Shown one piece after another: positions 42,095 through 51,735 of a stretch of DNA of 64,000 nt (position 1 is its first letter; each line of letters starts with the position of its first letter). The position numbers and the translations under genes are program-made. Location of the stretch: NCBI RefSeq assembly GCF_023016085.1, contig NZ_JALKBF010000001.1, positions 744,001-808,000 of the forward strand, read 5' to 3'. Under the pieces are notes generated by a model. The model saw nothing but the letters and a program-made list of their open reading frames with translations. It was not told the DNA's origin and made no database searches. The DNA comes from Aliiroseovarius sp. F47248L. GTDB taxonomy: Bacteria; Pseudomonadota; Alphaproteobacteria; Rhodobacterales; Rhodobacteraceae.

Positions 42095-44254
42095 TTAACG
42101 GTGCGCCTGATCGAATCCGGTTCGGAAGATATCGGCCAGTTCGGCTAGCGGGGCTTCGGACCCGCCCATCTTGACCGAGTCGCCGGTAAAACGACCGACC
42201 GATTCGACGTGAATGCCAAGTTTGCCGGCTTCAATCATTAGTGCCTCGGCTTGATCGAAATTGCAGGCGACCAAATAGCGTGCCTGATCCTCGCCAAACA
42301 GCGTGGGCGTGTCAGTTGTGTCAAGAATGACGCCGACACCACCAGCTTCCGCCATTTCGAAGGCCGCGAGTGCAAGCCCACCATCAGACAGGTCAGAACA
42401 CGCTTTGATCAGTTCGCGATTAGCACGGATGAAGTCGCCGTGCTTTTTCTCGGCAGTAAGGTCGACATGCGGCGCGTCACCGTCTTCGCGGTTGAAGACT
42501 TCGGCCAGCAGGGCGGATTGGCCCAGATGCCCGGTTGTCTCGCCAATGACCATCGCGACATGGCCGTCACGGGCCACACCGTCGATCATGTCGTCAAGGC
42601 TGTCCAGAAGCCCGACGGCACCGATGGTCGGCGTGGGCAGGATGCCTTGACCGTCGGTTTCGTTATACAGTGATACGTTGCCCGACACGATCGGCATATC
42701 GAGCGCGGCCACGGCTTCGCCGATGCCTTTGATGGCACCCACAAGCTGGCCCATGATCTCGGGTTTCTCGGGGTTGCCGAAATTCAGGTTGTCGGTGGTG
42801 GCCAGTGGCTTAGCCCCGACTGCGGTCAGGTTGCGATAGGCTTCGGCCACGGCCTGTTTGCCACCTTCAAACGGGTTGGCTTTGACATAGCGCGGCGTCA
42901 CGTCCGAGGTAAAAGCAATGGCCTTGTCCGTTCCGTGCACCCGCACGATGCCAGCGCCCAAACCGGGAGCACGCACTGTGTCGGCCATAACCATGTGGTC
43001 ATATTGTTCATAGACCCATTGCTTCGCCGCATGGTTGGGGGATCCGATCAGGGCTTTCAACCCATCAATGGCGTCGATTTCCGGGACATCTGCCAGCGGA
43101 TCAACCGCAGGCGTTTCGACCCATGGGCGATCATATTCGGGGGCGCGGCCAGATAGGGGGGACAGCGGCAGGTCGGCTTTGACCTCGCCGTTGTGCATGA
43201 TCAAAAAGCGATCTTCGGCAAGCGTTTCACCGACGATTGCGAAGTCAAGATCCCACTTTTCGAACACGGCGCGGGCTTCAGCCTCTTTTTCCGGCTTCAG
43301 CACCATCAGCATCCGCTCTTGGCTTTCGGACAGCATCATTTCATAGGCGGTCATGTTGTCTTCGCGCTGGGGCACGTCTTCAAGGTTCAGCTTGACGCCC
43401 AAGCCGCCCTTGTCGCCCATTTCGACCGCCGAGCAGGTCAGGCCAGCGGCACCCATGTCCTGGATCGAGATGACAGCGCCGGTCTGCATCAACTCCAGCG
43501 TGGCTTCCATCAGGCGCTTTTCGGTGAAGGGGTCACCGACTTGCACCGTGGGGCGCTTGTCTTCGATCGTGTCGTCAAACTCGGCCGATGCCATCGTCGC
43601 GCCGCCCACACCGTCGCGACCTGTCTTGGCACCTAGATAGACGACAGGCATGCCGACGCCGGAGGCGGCGGAATAGAAAATCTTGTCGGTGTCGGCCAAG
43701 CCCGCGGCAAAGGCGTTCACAAGGCAGTTGCCGTTATAGGCGGGGTGGAAGCGAACCTCGCCGCCCACATTGGGAACGCCGAAACAGTTGCCATAGCCGC
43801 CGATACCTTCGACGACCCCGTTGACCAGCTGCTTGGTCTTAGGGTGATCAATCTCGCCAAAAGACAGGGAGTTCATCGCGGCGATGGGACGCGCGCCCAT
43901 GGTGAACACGTCGCGCAAAATGCCGCCAACGCCGGTGGCGGCACCCTGATAGGGTTCGATGTAGGAGGGGTGGTTGTGGCTTTCCATCTTGAAGACCACA
44001 GCCTGCCCGTCGCCAATATCCACGATACCTGCATTTTCGCCGGGACCGCAGATCACTTGGGGGCCTTCGGTGGGTAGGGTGCGCAGCCATTTCTTGGAGG
44101 ATTTGTAGGAACAATGCTCGTTCCACATCGCAGAGAAAATACCCAGTTCGGTGAACGTCGGCTCGCGACCAATGATTTCGAGGAGCAGGTCGTACTCGTC
44201 GGGCTTCAACCCGTGCGCTGCAATCAGGTCCTCGGTGATCTTCGGCTCGGTCAT
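42095..44254 (-). CDS. purL: Phosphoribosylformylglycinamidine synthase, subunit II
   Basis: A 719-residue enzyme of purine synthesis, the small (three-subunit) form that needs PurS and PurQ; neither is in the window. It begins [20 protein letters not shown] and holds [39 protein letters not shown] and [18 protein letters not shown] (ATP and FGAR binding), then the second AIRS-like half with [20 protein letters not shown]. Start ATG 44254 has GGGGG nine bases upstream; the frame extends to 44425 without similarity. It heads the run purL, eight-Cys protein, bolA, grxD. Confidence 0.96.
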   Translation of the reverse strand: MTEPKITEDLIAAHGLKPDEYDLLLEIIGREPTFTELGIFSAMWNEHCSYKSSKKWLRTLPTEGPQVICGPGENAGIVDIGDGQAVVFKMESHNHPSYIEPYQGAATGVGGILRDVFTMGARPIAAMNSLSFGEIDHPKTKQLVNGVVEGIGGYGNCFGVPNVGGEVRFHPAYNGNCLVNAFAAGLADTDKIFYSAASGVGMPVVYLGAKTGRDGVGGATMASAEFDDTIEDKRPTVQVGDPFTEKRLMEATLELMQTGAVISIQDMGAAGLTCSAVEMGDKGGLGVKLNLEDVPQREDNMTAYEMMLSESQERMLMVLKPEKEAEARAVFEKWDLDFAIVGETLAEDRFLIMHNGEVKADLPLSPLSGRAPEYDRPWVETPAVDPLADVPEIDAIDGLKALIGSPNHAAKQWVYEQYDHMVMADTVRAPGLGAGIVRVHGTDKAIAFTSDVTPRYVKANPFEGGKQAVAEAYRNLTAVGAKPLATTDNLNFGNPEKPEIMGQLVGAIKGIGEAVAALDMPIVSGNVSLYNETDGQGILPTPTIGAVGLLDSLDDMIDGVARDGHVAMVIGETTGHLGQSALLAEVFNREDGDAPHVDLTAEKKHGDFIRANRELIKACSDLSDGGLALAAFEMAEAGGVGVILDTTDTPTLFGEDQARYLVACNFDQAEALMIEAGKLGIHVESVGRFTGDSVKMGGSEAPLAELADIFRTGFDQAHR

Positions 44255-44697
44255 GCCTGTTTCCCCCTTAGGCTTTGGTTGGCGCCTTTTATGCGATGCG
44301 TGCGTAATGGGAAAGAGCAAAGGCATTGCCTGCAAAGGCCGAAACCGACGTTTGCGAAAAAAAAGGCCGGGCAAAGCCCGGCCAAGTCCAACAGGGAGGT
44401 AAAAACCGACTAGAGCAAAGCTCAACCATCGGCTTTGGATAAGAATTAGGTTTCTCAGGGGCGCTGATCAAGGGAAATTGCTGCATTGCAGCTATGCATG
44501 TAACGCATGGCTGCGAAAGAAAAATGGGACGCAATCGCGAATAAGTAGAGTGGATGCTTGATATTCCCTGACTTTAGAGCAGGTTACACGCGGTGTTGAG
44601 TCGACATTGGTATACAGTGTGGGGCTTTCCCAGTTTTCCGGTGTTGCGAAAAAACACCATAATGTTCTAGTCCATGCAGCGCCATCGACGGAAAAAG
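44255..44697. other. 443-bp region between purL and the LysR gene
   Basis: No protein gene is convincing here. The left part is the purL promoter and leader. The middle, 44357-44471, has the elements of a minus-strand small RNA. The right part up to the LysR stop holds only a short GGTGTT/AACACC hairpin near 44640-44658. Confidence 0.6.
44357..44436 (-). ncRNA. Candidate small RNA with anti-Shine-Dalgarno stretch
   Basis: On the minus strand a promoter-like TTGATC (44471-44466) and TAATTC (44448-44443), 17 bp apart, would start a transcript near 44436. The RNA would fold a first hairpin (GAGC-TTT-GCTC inside CCGA/TCGG), leave TTTTTACCTCCCTG unpaired, and end in GGCCGGGC-TTT-GCCCGGCC followed by eight T. 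The ACCUCCCU stretch is complementary to ribosome-binding sites. Stretches of this kind mark several alphaproteobacterial regulatory RNAs. A small open frame crosses it but is not supported. Confidence 0.5.
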
Positions 44698-45591
44698 CTA
44701 GTCCTGTCGGCCCTTGCGATGCTCGATCAGTTCTTCTACGACGAAATCCCGGAATGCTTCGATCCGCTTTGAAGAGCGCAGTTCTTCAGGATAGGCAAGA
44801 AATACTGGGATCTCCTTGCTTTCAACATCGGGAAGCACTCGTTGGATGCCGGGTATGTCCTGCGTGAGATAGTCAGGCAACATCCCAATGCCAAGATTGT
44901 GTAGCACTGCCTGAAGTACACCGAAATAATTGTTCACGGTTAGCAAGGACTTAACATCATAGGTCAGCAATTCCCGCGCTAGATCTGCACCCGCCCGGAC
45001 TTGCGCCGAGGATGTGTTCTGACAAATCAACCGGTGATCGGATAAGTCTTCCAGCGTTTCGGGTGTTCCGTTTTCGGCAAGGTATGCAGGCGTTGCATAG
45101 AGCCGCATATGGACATCCATCAGGCGTTTGCGGATCAGGTCAGCCTGGCTGGGCTCTTTCATGCGAATCGCGACGTCAGCTTCTCGCATGGGCAGGTCGA
45201 GCACATGTTCTTCCAGCATCAGGTCGATCTTTAGATCGGGATACTTCTCGTAAAGTTTTGGCAGACGCGGGGCCAACCACAGAGACCCAAAGGCGGTGGT
45301 GGTCGTGACGCGCAATTCGCCAAACACTTCTTCCTTGCTGTCACGGATGCGCGCGACAGCCGCTTCGATACGCTGGTCGATCGCGCGTGAGGCGTCAAAC
45401 AACAGCTCGCCTTGTTCCGTGAGAATCAGTCCACGTGCGTGCCGGTGAAAAAGTGTGGCATTCAGGCTTTCTTCCAACGCACGGATTTGGCGCGATACCG
45501 CAGATTGCGACAAGTGCAACGCATCACCCGCATGGGTCAACGACCCGGCATCCGCCACCGCGTGAAATATTCTGAGCTTGTCCCAATCCAT
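44698..45591 (-). CDS. LysR family transcriptional regulator, divergent from ior
   Basis: A 297-residue LysR protein, closest in pattern to the GcvA/DSD group. Helix-turn-helix: MDWDKLRIFHAVADAGSLTH and GDALHLSQSAVSRQIRALEE. The effector domain shows RVTTTTAFGSLWLAPRLPKL and EADVAIRMKEP. Start ATG 45591; upstream extension to 45666 is not LysR-like. It is divergent from the ior gene with 166 bp in between containing a strong promoter overlapped by a palindrome that includes a LysR T-N11-A motif, so it is the likely regulator of ior. Confidence 0.92.
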   Translation of the reverse strand: MDWDKLRIFHAVADAGSLTHAGDALHLSQSAVSRQIRALEESLNATLFHRHARGLILTEQGELLFDASRAIDQRIEAAVARIRDSKEEVFGELRVTTTTAFGSLWLAPRLPKLYEKYPDLKIDLMLEEHVLDLPMREADVAIRMKEPSQADLIRKRLMDVHMRLYATPAYLAENGTPETLEDLSDHRLICQNTSSAQVRAGADLARELLTYDVKSLLTVNNYFGVLQAVLHNLGIGMLPDYLTQDIPGIQRVLPDVESKEIPVFLAYPEELRSSKRIEAFRDFVVEELIEHRKGRQD

Positions 45592-45686
45592 ACTGAAAGA
45601 ACCACAATTTGTTAGCGCATAAAACTTGCACAGTGTTATCATCAGATACGTGATGAGTTCCAGCACGGATTATGATGCAATTTGAA

Positions 45687-45715
45687 TTGATAGGTCATAG
45701 GTTTTGACCTATAAT
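45687..45715 (+). promoter_or_regulatory. Sigma-70 promoter of ior overlapped by a palindromic operator
   Basis: TTGATA (45687-45692) and TATAAT (45710-45715) are separated by exactly 17 bp. A perfect inverted repeat, ATAGGTCA-N7-TGACCTAT (45690-45712), spans the whole spacer and part of both boxes and contains T-N11-A. Binding here would block RNA polymerase. Confidence 0.75.
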
Positions 45716-45757
45716 TGCCCTTATCCAGTTTCACTCTAACGTATTGGGAGGTGCGTC

Positions 45758-48700
45758 ATGGGCAAGCCAGACATCACTCTGAACGACCGATTTGATCTGA
45801 CCAAGGAACACGTGTTGCTGAACGGCACACAAGCCTTGGTGCGCCTGATGCTGATGCAGAAGGAACGCGATCGCGCTGCCGGGCTAAACACGGCGGGCTA
45901 TGTAACGGGCTATCGTGGATCGCCGTTGGGTGCGGTCGATTTGTGGATGGGGCGTTCTAAGAAGGTTCTGGAGCCCAATGACATCAAGTTTCATCCCGGT
46001 CTGAATGAGGATCTGGCCGCAACTGCGTTGTGGGGCAGTCAGCAAGCCGAACTGCGGGGTGAGGGGGCCTATGATGGCGTGTTTGGCCTGTGGTATGGCA
46101 AGGGGCCGGGCGTAGACCGTACCGGCGACGTGATGCGACACGCCAACATGGCAGGCACCAGCGCGCATGGCGGTGTTCTGATGGCGATGGGCGATGACCA
46201 CACCGGCGAAAGCTCGACCGTGCTGCACCAGTCTGATTGGGCGATGGTTGATGCCTATATTCCGGTTCTCAGCCCAGCCGGCGTGCAGGAGATTCTGGAC
46301 TACGGCATTTATGGCTATGGCCTCAGTCGGTTTGCCGGTGTCTGGGCGGGTCTGAAGGTGATGAAGGACACGGTCGAGGCGACCTCGGTTGTCGATGGCG
46401 ATCCCAACCGGATGCAGCTTGTCACGCCTGATTTCGATATGCCGGATGGTGGGCTCAATATTCGTTTGGCGGACCAACCGGTGCCGCAAGAAGCGCGGAT
46501 GATCGACTATAAACGCTTCGCGGCCGAGGCTTATGCTCGTGCAAACCGCATTGACCAACGCAAATGGGGCAAGCCAGGCGCGAAAATCGGCTTTGTCGCC
46601 GCGGGCAAAAACTGGCTTGATCTGGTGCATGCGATGGGCCTTCTGGGCATCGACGAGGCCGAGGCTGAACGCCTGGGCATCACCACCTATAAGGTCGGCC
46701 AAACCTTCCCGCTGGATATGGAAAGCTTCCACGAATGGGCCGAGGGGCTGGACCTGATTGTAGTGGTTGAAGAAAAGCGCAAGCTGATGGAAGTGCAGAT
46801 CAAGGAAGCGATCTTTGACGATCGCGACGGTCGGCGCGTTTATGGCTGGCACAAGGGCGACACGTGGGAGCACGGTCGCCGGTTGGAATTGTTCCCGACG
46901 CGCTATGCGCTTGACCCGATTATGATTGCCGAGAAGATCGGCGATATCCTGATTGAAGAAGGGCGCGGGACCGAGTCTGTGAAAGCAGGCCTGACCATGC
47001 TCGCCGAGGCGAAAGGCGCGGACAATGCGCCCAATATCGCGGCACGCTTGCCGTTTTTCTGTTCGGGCTGCCCACACAATACTTCAACCAAACTGCCGGA
47101 TGGATCCCGCGCCTACGCGGGTATTGGCTGTCACTATATGGTGCAGTGGATGGATCGCGATACCGTCGGGTTCACCCAGATGGGCGGCGAGGGTGCCAAC
47201 TGGATTGGCGAGGCGCCGTTCTCGAAAACCGGGCACGTGTTCCAAAACCTCGGCGATGGGACGTACAACCATTCGGGCAATCTGGCGATCCGCGCGGCTT
47301 TGGCCTCTGACGCCAATATTACCTACAAAATTCTCTATAACGATGCCGTCGCGATGACGGGCGGGCAGGAAAATGAAGGCGATTTGGACGCACCGCGCAT
47401 CGCACGCGAGGTGATCGCGATGGGAGTGACAAACCTGTTTGTCGTCTACGATGAGAAAGAGGATGTGGACAAGGCGATGTTCCCGTCTGGCCTGACATTT
47501 CATGAGCGTGGCGAGTTGCTGTCGGTCGAAAAGAAATGTCGCGATATCAAAGGTGTATCGATCATTCTTTACATCCAAACCTGCGCAGCAGAAAAACGCC
47601 GCCGCCGCAAGCGCGGCCAGTTTCCTGACCCTGACAAACGCGTTTTCATCAACACTGATGTGTGTGAGGGGTGCGGCGACTGTGGAGTGCAGTCGAACTG
47701 TGTTTCGATCGTGCCAGTGGAAACCGAACTGGGCCGCAAACGCGCCATTGACCAATCAAGCTGCAACAAGGATTTTAGCTGCGTCAACGGGTTCTGCCCC
47801 AGCTTTGTGACCGTAGAAGGTGCAAAGCTGAAGAAATCGGCGACCGCCGAAGTCGACATTCCTGATCTACCAGCACCAGCGCTTCCCGCCATTGACGGCA
47901 CCTTTAACACCGTGATCACCGGCGTTGGTGGCACCGGCGTTGTGACCATCGGTGCGATTATGGCGCAGGCAGCTCATATCGACGGCAAAGGCGTGGGCAT
48001 GATGGAAATGGCCGGTCTGGCGCAGAAAGGTGGCGCGGTCACCGTTCACTTGCGACTTGCAGAACAGCCCGAGGACATCTCGGCCATTCGCGTCGCAACA
48101 GGGGAGTGTGACGCGCTGATCGGCTGCGATCTGGTGGTGTCGGCTTCGTCCACCACCCTGGGTCTGACCAAAACCGGACGCACCGGGGCCGTCGTGGACA
48201 GCCACGAAACAGTCACTGGCGAATTTACCCGCAACACAGATTTTGCCATTCCGGGCGATCGTCTGCAATTGTCGCTTGAAGCCCGTCTGCGCGACCGTTT
48301 GTCGATGTTCGACGCGACGGAGTTGGCGCGGGTGCTGATGGGTGACAACATCTTCTCGAACATGATGGTGCTGGGGGCTAGCTGGCAGGCAGGCATCGTG
48401 CCGCTGACCTATGATGCGCTGATGTATGCGATCGAGTTGAATGGACAGGCGATCGACCGCAACAAACATGCTTTTGAACTCGGCCGTTGGGCCGTGTTGC
48501 ATCCGGAAGAGGCCGAGAAAATGGTCATGGGTGAGGTCGTTGAAAAACCAAAAACCTTGGCCGAGATTATCGACTTCCGCGCTGATCACCTGACGACGTA
48601 TCAAAACGCGCGGCTGGCCAAACGCTATCGTGCCTTTGTCGATCAGATGCCCGAAGCGTTGAAAGAGCCGGTGGCAAGAAGTTATCACAAACTCTTGGCC

Positions 48701-49174
48701 TATAAGGACGAATACGAAGTCGCGCGCATGTTGTGCGACACTCGCGCCAAGGCTGAAGCTGAGTTCGACGGCGATCTGAAGCTAACCTATCACCTTGCTC
48801 CGCCAATCCTGACCGGGACAGATGCCAATGGACGTCCCAAGAAGCGAGGCTTCGGCAGTTGGTTCGAAACGGCGGCGCCTTGGCTTGCCAAGATGAAAGT
48901 CCTACGCGGCACGCCGTTTGACCCGTTTGGCCGGTCTGAGGAACGTCGCACGGAACGTTCTTTGATTGCCGAGTATGAAGCGGACATAAAAACCGTCGCG
49001 GCGGCTCTGTCCGATGATAAATTGGCAATTGCGGCAGAGTTAGCCGCGCTGCCCTTGACCATCCGGGGCTTCGGTCCGGTGAAAGAAGCCAACATTGCAA
49101 GGGCCGCAACGCGCCGGGCCGAGTTACTGGCCCAGTTTGGCAGCACGGCACCGATGGCTCACGCTGCTGAATGA
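45758..49174 (+). CDS. Indolepyruvate ferredoxin oxidoreductase, fused subunits
   Basis: A 1138-residue enzyme that decarboxylates aryl or branched 2-oxoacids to acyl-CoA and reduces ferredoxin. The N-terminal alpha part carries FCSGCPHNTSTKLPDGSRAY and the TPP motif (GDGTYNHSGNLAIRAALASD with LYNDAVAMTGGQ). A ferredoxin-like segment with VCEGCGDCGVQSNCV and DFSCVNGFC follows, then the beta domain begins near residue 705 (TVITGVGGTGVVTIGAIMAQ). Fusion of IorA and IorB in one chain is usual in alphaproteobacteria. GGGAGG lies seven bases before the ATG. It probably takes part in aromatic or branched-chain amino acid breakdown. Confidence 0.93.
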   Translation: MGKPDITLNDRFDLTKEHVLLNGTQALVRLMLMQKERDRAAGLNTAGYVTGYRGSPLGAVDLWMGRSKKVLEPNDIKFHPGLNEDLAATALWGSQQAELRGEGAYDGVFGLWYGKGPGVDRTGDVMRHANMAGTSAHGGVLMAMGDDHTGESSTVLHQSDWAMVDAYIPVLSPAGVQEILDYGIYGYGLSRFAGVWAGLKVMKDTVEATSVVDGDPNRMQLVTPDFDMPDGGLNIRLADQPVPQEARMIDYKRFAAEAYARANRIDQRKWGKPGAKIGFVAAGKNWLDLVHAMGLLGIDEAEAERLGITTYKVGQTFPLDMESFHEWAEGLDLIVVVEEKRKLMEVQIKEAIFDDRDGRRVYGWHKGDTWEHGRRLELFPTRYALDPIMIAEKIGDILIEEGRGTESVKAGLTMLAEAKGADNAPNIAARLPFFCSGCPHNTSTKLPDGSRAYAGIGCHYMVQWMDRDTVGFTQMGGEGANWIGEAPFSKTGHVFQNLGDGTYNHSGNLAIRAALASDANITYKILYNDAVAMTGGQENEGDLDAPRIAREVIAMGVTNLFVVYDEKEDVDKAMFPSGLTFHERGELLSVEKKCRDIKGVSIILYIQTCAAEKRRRRKRGQFPDPDKRVFINTDVCEGCGDCGVQSNCVSIVPVETELGRKRAIDQSSCNKDFSCVNGFCPSFVTVEGAKLKKSATAEVDIPDLPAPALPAIDGTFNTVITGVGGTGVVTIGAIMAQAAHIDGKGVGMMEMAGLAQKGGAVTVHLRLAEQPEDISAIRVATGECDALIGCDLVVSASSTTLGLTKTGRTGAVVDSHETVTGEFTRNTDFAIPGDRLQLSLEARLRDRLSMFDATELARVLMGDNIFSNMMVLGASWQAGIVPLTYDALMYAIELNGQAIDRNKHAFELGRWAVLHPEEAEKMVMGEVVEKPKTLAEIIDFRADHLTTYQNARLAKRYRAFVDQMPEALKEPVARSYHKLLAYKDEYEVARMLCDTRAKAEAEFDGDLKLTYHLAPPILTGTDANGRPKKRGFGSWFETAAPWLAKMKVLRGTPFDPFGRSEERRTERSLIAEYEADIKTVAAALSDDKLAIAAELAALPLTIRGFGPVKEANIARAATRRAELLAQFGSTAPMAHAAE

Positions 49175-49185
49175 TCCGACCTGCC

Positions 49186-49222
49186 GCTGCGACGCCGCAC
49201 TTGGGCGGAGAATCGTCGCAGC
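49186..49222 (+). other. Nested stem-loop after ior
   Basis: GCTGCGACG pairs with CGTCGCAGC, and CCGC/GCGG pair inside the loop. It begins 12 bases after the ior stop. No T-run follows, so it is either a rho-dependent end structure or an mRNA stabiliser. Confidence 0.55.
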
Positions 49223-49298
49223 GCGCAATCGGTGATGGATTTCCGCGAAAAACGGACCTATGGCTTGCACCTGAACAACACGGACGGGACCATAGGAC

Positions 49299-50111
49299 AT
49301 GGCTGTAGGGGTATTCGATTCGGGGCTTGGTGGATTGACGGTGCTGGACGCCGTATCAAAACGTCTGCCCGATGTGGATTTCGTCTATTTCGCCGATAGC
49401 GCCCATGCGCCGTATGGCGTTCGGGATGCCGATGACATCTATGATCTGACCACGACCGCCGTTCAGGCGCTGTGGGATGAAGGGTGTGATCTAGTCATTC
49501 TAGCCTGTAACACGGCCTCAGCCGCCGCGCTTCGGCGGATGCAGGAAAGCTGGATTCCCAAGGACAAGCGGGTTTTGGGGGTCTTTGTGCCCTTGATTGA
49601 AGCTCTGACCGAACGGGACTGGGGCGACAACTCACCCCCTCGCGAAGTAGCTGTTAAGCATGTGGCGCTGTTTGCCACACCTGCGACCGTGTCCAGCCGG
49701 GCCTTCCAGCGTGAACTGGCTTTCCGTGCCATTGGTGTGGATGTCGAAGCACAAGCCTGTGGCGGCGTGGTCGATGCGATTGAAGAGGGCGACATGATCC
49801 TTGCCGAAGCTTTGGTCCGCAGCCATGTGGATGCGCTGAAACGGAAAATGCCGAAACCTGAAGCCGCCATTCTGGGCTGCACGCATTACCCGCTGATGGA
49901 AGAGGCTTTCCAAACCGCATTGGGTGACGATGTGCAAGTGTATAGCCAAGCCAATCTGGTTGCCGAAAGCCTTGCCTTTTATCTGGATCGCCATCCTGAG
50001 ATGAAGGGCGATGGCACCGCTTCCAAGTTTCTGACAACGGGTGATCCGAACCGTGTGTCAAACAGTGCCACACAGTTTCTGCGACGAAAGATCACGTTCG
50101 AACCGGCCTGA
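49299..50111 (+). CDS. murI: Glutamate racemase
   Basis: A 270-residue enzyme that makes D-glutamate for peptidoglycan. It opens [20 protein letters not shown] with Asp7, and has the two catalytic cysteines in [16 protein letters not shown] and [15 protein letters not shown], with conserved glutamate and histidine at those sites. Length is normal. It is followed after 55 bp by argC; both seem independent of ior. Confidence 0.96.
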   Translation: MAVGVFDSGLGGLTVLDAVSKRLPDVDFVYFADSAHAPYGVRDADDIYDLTTTAVQALWDEGCDLVILACNTASAAALRRMQESWIPKDKRVLGVFVPLIEALTERDWGDNSPPREVAVKHVALFATPATVSSRAFQRELAFRAIGVDVEAQACGGVVDAIEEGDMILAEALVRSHVDALKRKMPKPEAAILGCTHYPLMEEAFQTALGDDVQVYSQANLVAESLAFYLDRHPEMKGDGTASKFLTTGDPNRVSNSATQFLRRKITFEPA

Positions 50112-50166
50112 TTGAAGCCGACAGTCAAAACCACTACATCTTTCGACGAACTCGCAGGAGGTCATG

Positions 50167-51195
50167 ATGACCCACAAAATCGCCATTCTTGGCGCGTCCG
50201 GCTATACTGGCGCTGAACTTGTCCGGCTGATTGCCACCCATCCGACGATGGAGATCGTCGCGTTGTCTGCCGACCGCAAGGCAGGGATGGAAATGGCAGA
50301 TGTCTATCCGCATCTGCGCCACTTTGATCTGCCCAAACTCACAACGATGGACGAGATTGACTTTACCAACGTAGATCTGGCCTTCGCGGCGCTGCCGCAT
50401 GGTTTAAGCCAAGCGTTGGTGCGTGATCTACCCAAGACCGTGAAGGTCGTCGATCTTGGCGCGGACTTCCGGCTGCGCGATCCGGCGGAGTATGAAAAAT
50501 GGTATGGTGCACCGCATGTGGCGACCGAATTGCAGAAAACGGCTGTTTATGGCCTGACTGAATTCTATCGCGACGACATCCGTAATGCGCGGTTGGTGGC
50601 AGGCACGGGTTGCAACGCGGCGACCGTACAATATGCGATACGCCCATTGATTTCGGCGGGGCTGATCGATCTAGATCGGATCATTTGCGATCTGAAGAAC
50701 GGCGTTTCGGGGGCAGGTCGGTCACTGAAGGAAAACATGCTGTTTGCAGAACGCTCCACCGATGTGACGGGTTATGCCCATGGTGGCAAACACCGGCATC
50801 TGGGCGAGTTCGATCAGGAATTCTCGCTCTTGGCAGGGCGTCCGGTTCAGATCATGTTCACACCCCACCTTGTGCCGGTAAACCGCGGCATCCTGGCGGA
50901 TTGCTATGTGGATGGGGACGCTGATAAGATTCACGCGGCCTTGGTTGAGCAATATCAAGACGAGCCGTTCGTGACTGTGTTACCCAAAGGCCAACTGCCG
51001 GGTATGGGGCATGTGGCGGGATCGAACCAATGCCATCTTGGTGTTGTGGGTGATCGTGTTCCGGGACGTGCTTTGATTGTGTCGGCGCTGGACAACCTGT
51101 GTAAGGGATCGTCCGGCCAAGCAATGCAAAACGCGAACCTCATGTTGGGCGAGGATGAGACGACGGGGCTGTTGATGTCGCCGGTCTTTCCATAA
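50167..51195 (+). CDS. argC: N-acetyl-gamma-glutamyl-phosphate reductase
   Basis: A 342-residue NADPH enzyme, third step of arginine synthesis. It has the opening [20 protein letters not shown], the catalytic cysteine in [20 protein letters not shown] and the histidine region [18 protein letters not shown]. Two ATGs are adjacent (50164, 50167). AGGAGG is five bases before the second, so I use 50167. The gene is followed by ccmE after 21 bp and may share its transcript. Confidence 0.95.
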   Translation: MTHKIAILGASGYTGAELVRLIATHPTMEIVALSADRKAGMEMADVYPHLRHFDLPKLTTMDEIDFTNVDLAFAALPHGLSQALVRDLPKTVKVVDLGADFRLRDPAEYEKWYGAPHVATELQKTAVYGLTEFYRDDIRNARLVAGTGCNAATVQYAIRPLISAGLIDLDRIICDLKNGVSGAGRSLKENMLFAERSTDVTGYAHGGKHRHLGEFDQEFSLLAGRPVQIMFTPHLVPVNRGILADCYVDGDADKIHAALVEQYQDEPFVTVLPKGQLPGMGHVAGSNQCHLGVVGDRVPGRALIVSALDNLCKGSSGQAMQNANLMLGEDETTGLLMSPVFP

Positions 51196-51216
51196 GGGTT
51201 TGAAAAGGAGCCGATT

Positions 51217-51669
51217 ATGGCTGGTTTGAAAAGTCTGAAGAAAACACGACGTATCCAGATCATCGTACTGGCATTTGTGGCACTTGCTGTCTCGACCGGG
51301 TTGATTGGTTATGCGTTGAAGGACGGTATAAACTATTACAGGTCCCCGACTGAAGTGCTGGCCGAACCGCCCAGCGAGAACGAGGTGTTCCGCATGGGCG
51401 GATTGGTTGCGGATGGCACGTTGACACGTGGTCAGGGTGAGACGATCACCTTTTCGGTGACGGATGGGGGCGCTGTGGTACCTGTTGCTTATAGCGGTGT
51501 GTTGCCTGACCTTTTCGGTGAAAACCAGGGTATGATCGGGACCGGCACCTATGTGGACGGCACGTTCCAAGCCACTGAAATCCTTGCAAAACATGACGAG
51601 GACTATATGCCGAAAGAGGTTTTGGACAGCCTCAAGGAAAGCGGCGTTTACGTCGAGCCGACCTCTTGA
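51217..51669 (+). CDS. ccmE: Cytochrome c maturation heme chaperone CcmE
   Basis: A 150-residue inner-membrane protein with its beta-barrel in the periplasm. One N-terminal helix (residues 13-34) is followed by the OB-fold domain (FRMGGLVADGTLTRGQGETI). The heme-binding motif is AKHDEDYMP with His126 (covalent to heme) and Tyr130. It passes heme from the CcmABCD release complex to CcmFH. AAGGAG precedes the ATG. In this window the ccm genes are interrupted: ccmE is separated from ccmF by a 2-kb lysis cassette. Confidence 0.95.
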   Translation: MAGLKSLKKTRRIQIIVLAFVALAVSTGLIGYALKDGINYYRSPTEVLAEPPSENEVFRMGGLVADGTLTRGQGETITFSVTDGGAVVPVAYSGVLPDLFGENQGMIGTGTYVDGTFQATEILAKHDEDYMPKEVLDSLKESGVYVEPTS

Positions 51670-51680
51670 TTTGAGGTTTC

Positions 51681-51696
51681 TTAACGCTTCTTAACC
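51681..51696 (+). promoter_or_regulatory. CtrA-like TTAAC direct repeat before the lysis cassette
   Basis: TTAACGCTTCTTAACC holds two TTAAC boxes 10 bp apart, 40 bp before the endolysin start. The alphaproteobacterial CtrA consensus is TTAA-N7-TTAA (11 bp period), so the spacing is one base short. CtrA is required for gene-transfer-agent production and release in Rhodobacter capsulatus, which makes the position suggestive. Confidence 0.4.
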
Positions 51697-51735
51697 AGCC
51701 TGTGCCCCGTATTCCTTATGCGGGGTTAGGCGCGG

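Noticed and set aside
44289-44534. 81-codon minus-strand frame across the candidate small RNA
   Set aside because: It runs through a strong terminator hairpin, has no ribosome site and no family similarity.
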